Source: Anaerolineae bacterium
Lineage (GTDB): Bacteria > Chloroflexota > Anaerolineae > JAFGEY01
DNA: 14,646 nt
Direction: 5' to 3'
Assembly: GCA_016931365.1 (NCBI GenBank)
Contig: JAFGEY010000326.1
Coordinates: 1-14,646, forward strand
A program made the translations under genes and the position numbers. The notes beneath the pieces are model-generated. The model had not been told where the DNA came from and searched no databases. It saw only the letters and a program-made list of their open reading frames with translations. Positions within the stretch are counted from its first letter, which is position 1, and every line of letters begins with the position of its first letter. Below, piece after piece: positions 7,551 to 13,961 of this stretch.

Positions 7551-7619
7551 AAAATTCACACGAGGCCAAGTTGAACCGGTGCCGCCTTTGCCACCGAGGA
7601 TAACCAATCGACTTCTTGC
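7551..7619 (-). pseudogene. Remnant of a MinD/ParA-type ATPase (deviant Walker A only)
   Basis: In the gap between the Mrp-type ATPase and DUF1847, one minus-strand frame (7607-7551) reads LVILGGKGGTGSTWPRVNF. This matches the start of MinD/ParA-type ATPases, whose deviant Walker A is GGKGGTGKST; the second lysine appears to be missing. No start codon with a ribosome site and no downstream ATPase body follow, because the frame runs into the leader of the DUF1847 gene. A gene scar is the best explanation. The rest of the gap (7620-7717) is AT-rich and may hold a promoter, but I see no convincing one. Confidence 0.55.
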
Positions 7620-7717
7620 TCGCGAGAGGGCGGCGTGCTCCAACTTTTTTAGATTATGTTATTCAAGAGTATCATACGTTAATTTCAAACACCACGCGCA
7701 CCCAAAATCCGATGCCG

Positions 7718-8773
7718 TCACATCCGGATCACTTGTGCGACCAGATTTTGGGCTATCGGCGCAAACGCCGCTGCGGCATAGTCTTCGATGCGCCCCGCGT
7801 CGCACAGTCTGGAGACTTGGGGATCAACCGGCAACCGCCCCAAAAAAGGAACGCCAATCTGCCGGGCCGTCTCCTCGGCGTGGCTGGGACCAAAGATCTC
7901 GTAGCGCTGCCCGCTGTCCGGGCACTCGAAATAGCTCATATTCTCGATCAAGCCCAAAATCGGCTTTTGCAGTTGTGCGGCCATGTGAGCGGCCTTGCGC
8001 ACCACCATGCCGGCCAGGTCCTGCGGCGAACTGACCAGCACCACCCCCGATACAGGCAACGATTGCATCACCGTCAGCGAAGCGTCTGACGTGCCCGGCG
8101 GCAGGTCTACGATCAACTCGTCCAGCGTACCCCAAAAGACATCGCCCCAGAACTGTTTGATCGCCCCGCTGATCAATGGCCCGCGCCAGATCACGGCCTG
8201 GTCTTCATGCTCCAGAAGCAAGTTGATGGACATCGCCTTGATCCCGGTGCGGCTTTTCGAAGGGATCAGTCCCAAGGGACTCATGTTCGGGCGTGCGCCA
8301 TCGGTAAAAAACATCTTGGGAATGCTCGGCCCCGTGATATCGGCATCCAAAATGCCAACTCGACGTCCTTCTCTGCGCAGCGCTACAGCCAATAACCCGC
8401 TCACCAGCGATTTGCCCACGCCGCCCTTGCCGCTCATCACGGCGATCACCCGATGGATCTCGTTCAGGTGTTCAGCCATGCCTTGCTCTGGCTGCGCCGC
8501 GCCCAGGCCGATGCGCTGCTTTTCTTCGGCGGTCATCTCGGTCAACTCGACATCTACCGTCTCGACGCCATCCAGAGCGTTGACAGCCTGTTTCACATCG
8601 CTCACGATCTGAGCCTTGAGCGGGCAGCCCAATGTTGTCAGCGCCACAGTAATCTTGACCTGACCGCGTTCGACCTGCACCTGGCGAATCATGCCCAGTT
8701 CAATCAGGCTCTTGTCCAGTTCAGGATCCATCACATTTTCAAGGGCTTGATATACCTCAGATTCCGTAACCAA
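7718..8773 (-). CDS. Mrp/NBP35-family P-loop ATPase (iron-sulfur cluster carrier type)
   Basis: A 351-residue protein. It probably starts at TTG (8773), nine bases after AAAGGAGG; no better ATG exists. Residues 1-80 form a DUF59/MIP18-like domain (DPELDKSLIELGMI, TTLGCPLK with Cys50). The P-loop ATPase follows, with the deviant Walker A VMSGKGGVGKS (112-122), DADITGPS (143-150) and VDLPPGTSD (222-230), as in Mrp/ApbC/NBP35 proteins. These carry or insert iron-sulfur clusters, usually through a CxxC at a dimer interface. Here the site reads ENMSYFECPDSG, with Cys284 but Ser at 287, so only one cysteine of the pair remains. The gene lies 36 bases downstream of padR and is probably under its control. 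A role in cluster supply to the metal-binding or radical SAM proteins originally encoded downstream is inferred. Confidence 0.9.
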   Translation of the reverse strand: MVTESEVYQALENVMDPELDKSLIELGMIRQVQVERGQVKITVALTTLGCPLKAQIVSDVKQAVNALDGVETVDVELTEMTAEEKQRIGLGAAQPEQGMAEHLNEIHRVIAVMSGKGGVGKSLVSGLLAVALRREGRRVGILDADITGPSIPKMFFTDGARPNMSPLGLIPSKSRTGIKAMSINLLLEHEDQAVIWRGPLISGAIKQFWGDVFWGTLDELIVDLPPGTSDASLTVMQSLPVSGVVLVSSPQDLAGMVVRKAAHMAAQLQKPILGLIENMSYFECPDSGQRYEIFGPSHAEETARQIGVPFLGRLPVDPQVSRLCDAGRIEDYAAAAFAPIAQNLVAQVIRM

Positions 8774-8809
8774 TCGTTGTGTCCTCCTTTGACGAATATC
8801 TGCTGCACC

Positions 8810-9199
8810 TTATTGGTGCTGTGCCATATGTGTATCGTATGTTTCCAAAAAGTGATGCAGAACACGGTCTGTTTCGCGCAAATCTGCCACCCAACCGGCC
8901 AGATAGCGATTCCCTTCCTCGGCCAGCCGATATAGTCGCCGTGCCGGCCCGGCGTTGCCGGCATCCCAGCGCGAAGTGACCAGTCCCAGTTCTTCTATCG
9001 CTCTCAAAAAACGGTAGACTGTGCTCGAATCCACCGGATCCCGGTCAAACCCGAACGGCTTGAGGTCTTCCAGCAGTTCATAGCCGTGCGCCTCACGACA
9101 GTGCAACAGCAAGAGCAGGCATGGCTCCAAAAAGTGATCGATGCGCCGGGGGCAGACCCCATCTCCTCGCCCTCCTCGCCAGCGATGATGGCGTGACAT
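8810..9199 (-). CDS. PadR-family transcriptional regulator
   Basis: A 129-residue winged-helix protein. The ATG at 9199 follows AAAGGAG with six bases of spacing. GYELLEDLKPFG (39-50) and STVYRFLRAIEELGLV (59-74) are the PadR recognition-helix region, then a wing (GPARRLYRLAEEG, 84-96) and a C-terminal dimerisation helix (YLAGWVADLRETDRVLHHF). The first 15 residues are basic and glycine-rich, an N-terminal extension that may contact DNA. PadR proteins are usually repressors that bind palindromes over their own promoters, and such a palindrome lies in this gene's leader. It is the first gene of the minus-strand cluster, followed after 36 bases by the Mrp-type ATPase. The inducing ligand is unknown. 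Confidence 0.9.
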   Translation of the reverse strand: MSRHHRWRGGRGDGVCPRRIDHFLEPCLLLLLHCREAHGYELLEDLKPFGFDRDPVDSSTVYRFLRAIEELGLVTSRWDAGNAGPARRLYRLAEEGNRYLAGWVADLRETDRVLHHFLETYDTHMAQHQ

Positions 9200-9226
9200 A
9201 GATAGCTCCTTTCTTTTTGCATCTAT

Positions 9227-9253
9227 GTGTAATATGCATATGGTATATCACAC
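9227..9253. promoter_or_regulatory. Imperfect palindrome overlapping the padR promoter; candidate PadR operator
   Basis: The sequence GTGTAATATGC, a short centre, then GTATATCACAC forms an inverted repeat in which nine of eleven arm positions pair. It covers the proposed -10 box of the padR promoter, where a repressor would block transcription, and fits the AT-rich dyads bound by PadR proteins. Assignment to PadR is inferred from position and family habit. Confidence 0.55.
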
Positions 9254-9270
9254 CTGCGCCGGGTTGTCAA
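9242..9270 (-). promoter_or_regulatory. Sigma-70-like promoter of the padR-mrp unit
   Basis: On the minus strand, a consensus -35 TTGACA (9270-9265) is followed by a 17-base spacer and TATACC as -10 (9247-9242). This places the start of transcription near 9235, about 35 bases before the padR ATG. Confidence 0.6.
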
Positions 9271-9346
9271 GACGCTGAAATGCCGGAATTCTGGTGTTGG
9301 CCCACGGCCATTCACCCCTTCAATCTGACTGTTCACCGCAAAATCG

Positions 9347-9375
9347 TTGCCGCGCCCTTCCCTTTCTGTTATCAT
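9347..9375 (+). promoter_or_regulatory. Sigma-70-like promoter of the divergent methyltransferase unit
   Basis: TTGCCG (9347-9352), a 17-base spacer and TATCAT (9370-9375) lie 34 bases before the ATG at 9410. The -10 is followed by AGA, making TATCATAGA, the same nine bases seen at the promoter near 11241. The rest of the gap 9254-9346 holds no gene; it contains only a short TGGCC-cac-GGCCA dyad (9298-9310). Confidence 0.5.
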
Positions 9376-9409
9376 AGAGCCGTAAGAGAAACCGATAGGG
9401 AGGTATGAA

Positions 9410-9925
9410 ATGAAGAGGTTTCGAGAGTTTATCTACAATCTGCATCCGTATGCACTGTGCTGCATCTCGGGGCCGTTGACGGTTGTCCAGATCGTCCTGG
9501 CGTTCGTTATCCGTCAACCACGCAACGAGGCATTGGAGTGGGCGGGCTGGATTCTGTGGTGGACTTCGGCCGTCTTTGGCTGGCTGCCCATATTCACGCT
9601 GCGAGCGAAAGGCGGTGTGCCCAAGGGAAAAAGTTATGTTCACACCACGGCGCTGGTTGATACCGGCATCTATGCCATCGTTCGCCACCCGCAGATCGGC
9701 ACCGCCTGGCTATTGATGTGCACAGGGCTGATGCTCATCACCCAGCACTGGGTCAGCGTCGCGCTGGGCATTCCGGCGATGGCAGCAGCCTACCTGGATG
9801 TATTGAAGGCCGATCAAAAATGTATCGAAAAGTTTGGCGACGCATACCGGCGGTACATGGAACGGGTGCCGAGGGTGAACTTCGTGGCCGGCATTGTCCG
9901 GCTAATCACGCGGCGATCGGTCTAG
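9410..9925 (+). CDS. ICMT/phospholipid methyltransferase-fold membrane protein
   Basis: A 171-residue membrane protein. The ATG at 9410 lies six bases after AGGGAGG; an ATG five bases earlier opens only a two-codon frame (ATG AAA TGA) and is rejected. Hydrophobic segments lie at about 17-34, 43-63 and 98-130. DTGIYAIVRHPQIG (84-97) is the SAM-binding 'G.Y..VRHP' motif, and KADQKCIEKFGDAYRRYMERVPRVN is the conserved C-terminal half, though the usual Glu-Glu pair is replaced by Ala-Asp. The compact form resembles the small PEMT-like branch. It leads a plus-strand unit, divergent from padR, with a DUF6064-like gene 15 bases downstream. The acceptor substrate is unknown. Confidence 0.85.
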   Translation: MKRFREFIYNLHPYALCCISGPLTVVQIVLAFVIRQPRNEALEWAGWILWWTSAVFGWLPIFTLRAKGGVPKGKSYVHTTALVDTGIYAIVRHPQIGTAWLLMCTGLMLITQHWVSVALGIPAMAAAYLDVLKADQKCIEKFGDAYRRYMERVPRVNFVAGIVRLITRRSV

Positions 9926-9940
9926 ACGGAGATAGATCAG

Positions 9941-10591
9941 ATGGACACAGCAACTTTCTGGACCCAAGTCGCCGCATACAACGAGAAGACGTGGGCGGTA
10001 CAGGCCGTGATGATCGCTGCGGCTGCGTACCTGACCTACCGTGTGCTCGCCAAGCCAGGCCCCAAGACAGACGTCTGGATGAAGGCGTTTCTTGCCTTCT
10101 GCTTTGCCTGGAACGGCATCGTGTTCTTCCTGGTATTCCTCAGGAATCCGATCTCGATGCTCACCGGCGTGCCGCTGTTCATCATCGTATCCGTCCTGTT
10201 CGTCGTAGACATCTTCGCCAAGAAAACGCACTTCAAGCTGCCTGAAAGCGGGTGGATGAGAGGACTAACCATCGCCTGGATCGCACTGGCGACCCTGTAC
10301 CCACTGCTTGGCTGGCCACTGGGGCACACGTGGGCCCGGATCTTGCTGCCCCTGTTCCCCTGCCCGCTTACCGTGTTCGCCATCGCCCTGGTTGCTGCGT
10401 CAGTGCCCAACGCGGATAAAAAGGGCTTCATTGCCCTGCTGCCGTGGGCGCTGCTGGGCCTGCCAAAATGCTTCGGCGCGCTCGACTGTTACGAGGACTG
10501 TGTCCTCTTTGCCAGCGGCATCTACGGAATGATCGTGCTCATCAAGCATTGGGCTGCCATCAACTACAAAACATCAAGGAGACAAAAATGA
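9941..10591 (+). CDS. DUF6064-like polytopic membrane protein
   Basis: A 216-residue protein with about seven hydrophobic segments (roughly 18-34, 47-67, 73-92, 107-122, 132-153, 162-176 and 186-203). The ATG at 9941 follows GGAG after nine bases. The N-terminus FWTQVAAYNEKTWAVQ and the motif LFPCPLTVF (138-146) match what I remember of DUF6064 proteins, whose function is unknown. Several cysteines (141, 177, 183, 187) lie at or near membrane segments. The gene sits between two ICMT-like methyltransferases, 15 bases after the first and overlapping the second by four bases (ATGA). This suggests the three products work together, possibly with this protein as a membrane partner of the methyltransferases. 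The family call is moderate; the membrane topology is clear from composition. Confidence 0.7.
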   Translation: MDTATFWTQVAAYNEKTWAVQAVMIAAAAYLTYRVLAKPGPKTDVWMKAFLAFCFAWNGIVFFLVFLRNPISMLTGVPLFIIVSVLFVVDIFAKKTHFKLPESGWMRGLTIAWIALATLYPLLGWPLGHTWARILLPLFPCPLTVFAIALVAASVPNADKKGFIALLPWALLGLPKCFGALDCYEDCVLFASGIYGMIVLIKHWAAINYKTSRRQK

Positions 10592-11175
10592 ATCTCATCT
10601 GGATTTCAATCTTTGGAGTGCTAATGGTATACGTCGCCTGGTGGCTCATCTGTGCCATTCGCGACCGCATCGCTTTTGAGGTAGAGATGGGCCTGGGCGT
10701 GGGCAGCCTGTGGGCTGCGGGCTTTGCGCCGGTGTTTTTCGAGGCGTCGCCGGCGTTGGTCCCTCTGTCGCCAGTCATCTCTTGGGTGGGGTGGGCGCTG
10801 CTCTGTTCCAGCATCGGTACGTTTGTGATAGCGATGCGCTCCCTACACCGGGGTGGCAAGCCAACCGCCGGTTGGGAAAACACGACGGAACTGACGCAGA
10901 GCAGGATCCACGGCCTGGTACGCCACCCCATGCAACTGAGCGGCATCGTTGGAGCCTGTGGTATGATTCTGGTGAATCCAATACTGCCCGTGCTCGTTCT
11001 CGGCGCTGTGTCAGCAACCTGCTTCGCACTGGGCGTGCGGGCAGAGGATCGATTCAACCTGACCAAGTTCGGCGAGCCGTACCGTGCCTATATGGAGCAG
11101 GTGCCTGCCCTCAATCTGTTGACTGGCCTGTGGAGCCGGCTGCGGGCGCAGAAGAGCCGACCAACACGCGCATAG
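10588..11175 (+). CDS. ICMT-like membrane methyltransferase
   Basis: A 195-residue membrane protein. The ATG at 10588 overlaps the upstream stop (ATGA) and is preceded by AAGGAGA, so translation is coupled. Hydrophobic segments lie at about 3-23, 36-50, 56-84 and 120-148. SRIHGLVRHPMQLSG carries the 'VRHP' core, but the usual Gly-x-Tyr before it is Arg-Ile-His, a degenerate SAM-motif start. VRAEDRFNLTKFGEPYRAYMEQVP is the conserved C-terminal half, with Ala-Glu-Asp where the Glu-Glu pair is expected. It remains a family member, but the substitutions suggest altered substrate or cofactor contacts. It ends the first plus-strand unit; the next gene has its own promoter. Confidence 0.8.
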   Translation: MNLIWISIFGVLMVYVAWWLICAIRDRIAFEVEMGLGVGSLWAAGFAPVFFEASPALVPLSPVISWVGWALLCSSIGTFVIAMRSLHRGGKPTAGWENTTELTQSRIHGLVRHPMQLSGIVGACGMILVNPILPVLVLGAVSATCFALGVRAEDRFNLTKFGEPYRAYMEQVPALNLLTGLWSRLRAQKSRPTRA

Positions 11176-11217
11176 CAGAGTGTAGCCGTGTAGGATGAAA
11201 AGGCATAGGTGAACGAT

Positions 11218-11246
11218 TTGACATCACGAACATTGTTGGCTATCAT
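11218..11246 (+). promoter_or_regulatory. Sigma-70-like promoter of the sensor kinase/response regulator unit
   Basis: Perfect -35 TTGACA (11218-11223), a 17-base spacer and TATCAT (11241-11246) lie 27 bases before the kinase ATG. The -10 is again part of TATCATAGA, as at 9370. The 98-base gap holds no other feature. Confidence 0.65.
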
Positions 11247-11273
11247 AGAATAGGTGTATCGAAGGGACAGGCA

Positions 11274-12308
11274 ATGGCCGAGCAGAAAACGAGCAGGCGT
11301 AGACGAACCGTGATCAGCCACCTGGCATGGACTGTGATCTCGGGCCTCGTGTTCGGGGTGGGTGTCAGCATCGCCACACGCCGCTACTTGATCTCGTTGA
11401 TCACCGGGCTGGCGATGAGCAGCGCGATCGAAGCCACCTACCTGCTGGATAACGCATTCCTTCAACCTCGCCTAAAGCATCTATCTTGCGACTGGCTGCG
11501 GTTTGGACTGGAGATCGTTTCCGCATTGCTGGGGCATGTCGTCGGCGCAGGACTGGCTTTGCTTGTCTGTAGTTGGTTGTTTCATTTTTCTATCTGGGAT
11601 ACAAGGGTCTGGTGGGCCGTGATTGGTATGGTAGTGGGGTTCCCGGTTATCCACGGCACCGAGAGCGCATTGCGCTTTTATCGTCAACTGAAGGAAAGGG
11701 AGCGGTTGGAAGAACGCTTGCGCGTGATGGCGACCGAAGCCGAGCTCAAGGCGCTCAAAGCCCAGATCAATCCTCACTTCTTTTTTAACACGCTCAACAC
11801 CATCGCTGCACTAATCCCCACCGATCCGGCGCTGGCCGAGGCATCGGTTGAGCGGCTGGCCGGGATGTTCCGCTACACCCTGGCTGGCAGTGAGCGCGGG
11901 CAGGTATCGTTGGCGGAAGAACTGGCCTTTGTGGACGATTACCTCGAGATCGAGCGTGCCCGTTTCGGCGAGCGGATGCAGATCACCCGCGAGATCGATC
12001 CACGCGCGTTATTGACGCCCGTGCCCAGCCTCATCCTTCAGCCGTTAGTCGAGAATGCGGTCAAACATGGCCGTGGCGACGACGGTCGCATCGCTCTCGA
12101 TATCCGGATCGCGCTGACCGATGCGTGCGTGAGCATCACCGTCGCCGATCAGGGACCGGGGATGCCGGCGGGCCACCGGATCGGCGACGGCCCCGGTCAC
12201 GGACTGCGCAATGTGGACGAACGGCTGCGGAAGATGTATGGGTGTGGGGTGGAGGTGGGCGAGAACGAGCCAAGGGGCACGGTAGTCGTGGTTCGAGTTC
12301 CCATTTGA
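11274..12308 (+). CDS. LytS/YehU-type membrane sensor histidine kinase
   Basis: A 344-residue kinase with the ATG at 11274 six bases after AAGGGA. The N-terminal half has about four membrane segments (18-34, 39-59, 77-106, 112-127) and no large extracellular domain, so any signal is probably sensed in or at the membrane. A linker coiled coil (about 136-160) leads to LKAQINPHFFFNTLN, with phospho-acceptor His168, the His_kinase signature of the LytS class. The ATPase domain shows the N box LVENAVKHG (Asn261), G1 box DQGPGMP (292-298) and G2 box GHGLRNV (308-314). All catalytic motifs are intact. It is followed after 17 bases by its cognate LytTR response regulator. Confidence 0.93.
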   Translation: MAEQKTSRRRRTVISHLAWTVISGLVFGVGVSIATRRYLISLITGLAMSSAIEATYLLDNAFLQPRLKHLSCDWLRFGLEIVSALLGHVVGAGLALLVCSWLFHFSIWDTRVWWAVIGMVVGFPVIHGTESALRFYRQLKERERLEERLRVMATEAELKALKAQINPHFFFNTLNTIAALIPTDPALAEASVERLAGMFRYTLAGSERGQVSLAEELAFVDDYLEIERARFGERMQITREIDPRALLTPVPSLILQPLVENAVKHGRGDDGRIALDIRIALTDACVSITVADQGPGMPAGHRIGDGPGHGLRNVDERLRKMYGCGVEVGENEPRGTVVVVRVPI

Positions 12309-12325
12309 GTATGAAAGAGACCGGT

Positions 12326-13069
12326 ATGCGCATCTTGATTGTTGACGACGAACCTCCCGCACGCGAACGCCTCATGCGGCTTTTGAACGGCATTGAGGGT
12401 GTAGAACTCGCCGGTGAAGCGGTGGACGGTCCTCAGGCGGTGGAACTGATTGAGCAGCAGCAACCCGACCTGGTGCTGCTCGATGTCCAGATGCCGGGGC
12501 TGGACGGTTTTGGCGTGATTGCGGCGCTGGAAGAGCCGCCGCAGATCGTCTTTGTCACTGCCTACGACGAATACGCCATCCGCGCCTTTGAGGTGAACGC
12601 GCTGGACTACCTGCTCAAGCCCTTTAGCAAAGAGCGGCTGGAAAAAGCCATCCGCCGCGCTCGGGAAGCGCAGGCCGAGGAGCAGGATTTTGCGTCGCGG
12701 CTTGCTCCATTGCTGGAGAGCTTGGCCAGCCAGGGCCATTACCTGACCCGGTTGGCTGTGTATGACCACGATCGCATCCGTGTGCTAAATGCAGACGAGG
12801 TGGACTGGATCGGCATTGAAAATGAGCAGACCTTTGTGCACGTTAGGAGCCAAGTGTACCCTCTGCGGCAAACGCTGGCCGAACTTGAGACACGGCTCGA
12901 TCCGGCCTCTTTCTTCCGTGCCCACCGCTCTGCCATCGTCAACCTCGACCGGGTGAAGGAGATTGTCCCCTGGTTCAAGGGCAGCCACAGACTGCGCCTG
13001 ACCACCGGCGCGGAGGTCGAGCTGAGTCGGACGCAGGCGCGGGCGCTGCGCAAGATATTGGATTGGTAG
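12326..13069 (+). CDS. LytTR-family response regulator
   Basis: A 247-residue two-domain regulator. I chose the ATG at 12326 because receiver domains normally begin MRILIVDDE and a weak GAGA lies five bases upstream; an in-frame ATG at 12311 would add five residues. The receiver (1-120) has acidic Asp7/Asp8, phospho-acceptor Asp53 (LLDVQMPG), Thr78 and Lys98 (LLKPF), all present. The C-terminal LytTR DNA-binding domain (about 140-247) shows FFRAHRSAIVNLDRVKEI and a final ELSRTQARALRKIL. LytTR regulators bind imperfect direct repeats upstream of their targets; I found no convincing copy here. It pairs with the adjacent kinase and may control the neighbouring methyltransferase genes, which is inference from proximity. 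Confidence 0.93.
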   Translation: MRILIVDDEPPARERLMRLLNGIEGVELAGEAVDGPQAVELIEQQQPDLVLLDVQMPGLDGFGVIAALEEPPQIVFVTAYDEYAIRAFEVNALDYLLKPFSKERLEKAIRRAREAQAEEQDFASRLAPLLESLASQGHYLTRLAVYDHDRIRVLNADEVDWIGIENEQTFVHVRSQVYPLRQTLAELETRLDPASFFRAHRSAIVNLDRVKEIVPWFKGSHRLRLTTGAEVELSRTQARALRKILDW

Positions 13070-13098
13070 TTTAACCCACTACTGCGAGGTGCAAAGAC

Positions 13099-13914
13099 GT
13101 GAAAGGTGAAAGCAGTTACCTGGATATGGCAGCCTGGATGCACCGCGTGACAGAGCCCGCTGTCAGTTCGGCGATCCACACTTTGCATCTCCCTGCGGGA
13201 AGTCGAGGGCTCGACGCCGGGTGCGGGATTGGCACTCACACCTTGTGGCTGGCGGAGGCCGCATCGCCTGGAGGGCACGTCACGGGTGTAGACATCTCAG
13301 CGGAATGTCTGGCCCACGCAGGGGAGACCGCCAGTAAGAGCAGGCTGGCGACGCAGGTCTCATTTCAATATGGAGACATGGGGGACCTCCCGTTTGACGA
13401 CGGCGCCTTTGATTGGGCATGGAATGCGGATACGCTGTGGCCTGTTGCCGGCAAGGATCTTTTGCCGCTGGTGAAAGAGCTTGTGCGGGTGGTCAAACCC
13501 GGAGGGATTGTCGCCATCCTCTTCTGGTCCTCCCAGAGATTGTTGCCGGGATACCCCTTGTTGGAGACCCGGTTGAATGCGACATATGCGGCGAACTTTC
13601 CCTACACCGACGATACGAAACCGCAGGGGCATATTCTGCGCGCCCTGGGCTGGCTGCAGGAGGTGGGCCTGGACGACTCTCAAGTCCGCACCTTTGTAGC
13701 CGACATCCACGCCCCGCTAACTGACACAGTCCGGAGCGCATTGACGGGGAGCTTTCAGATGCTGTGGGGGAAAGCAGAGCCAGAGGTCACACCAGAGGAT
13801 TGGGGTCAGTTCCAACGGCTCAGCCAGCCAGAATCGCCGGATTTCATCCTGAATCTGCCCGACTATTATGCTTTCATTACCTATTCGCTCTTCTGGGGAA
13901 AAGTATCAAGGTAG
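13099..13914 (+). CDS. Class I SAM-dependent methyltransferase (UbiE/Methyltransf_11-like)
   Basis: A 271-residue soluble protein starting at GTG (13099), seven bases after GAGGTG. Motif I is LDAGCGIGTHT (38-48) for SAM binding, followed by the acidic residue of VTGVDIS (Asp65), FQYGDMGDLPF (motif II/III region), and VVKPGG after strand 4, a complete Rossmann methyltransferase core. The C-terminal third (PEDWGQFQRLSQPESPDFIL) is a substrate cap and gives no clear match. The gene lies 29 bases downstream of the response regulator with no terminator between, so it may be co-transcribed with the two-component pair. The acceptor is unknown; its fold is unrelated to the membrane methyltransferases nearby. 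Confidence 0.87.
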   Translation: MKGESSYLDMAAWMHRVTEPAVSSAIHTLHLPAGSRGLDAGCGIGTHTLWLAEAASPGGHVTGVDISAECLAHAGETASKSRLATQVSFQYGDMGDLPFDDGAFDWAWNADTLWPVAGKDLLPLVKELVRVVKPGGIVAILFWSSQRLLPGYPLLETRLNATYAANFPYTDDTKPQGHILRALGWLQEVGLDDSQVRTFVADIHAPLTDTVRSALTGSFQMLWGKAEPEVTPEDWGQFQRLSQPESPDFILNLPDYYAFITYSLFWGKVSR

Positions 13915-13961
13915 CCGTAGGATTTGAGGCTGTGAAGAAAACGTGGTAAGATGGAAGCGCT

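Noticed and set aside
5260..11175. Calling the small membrane methyltransferases MddA (methanethiol S-methyltransferase) or NnrU
   Set aside because: They share the broad fold, but lengths and motifs do not single out either enzyme; no substrate can be assigned from sequence.
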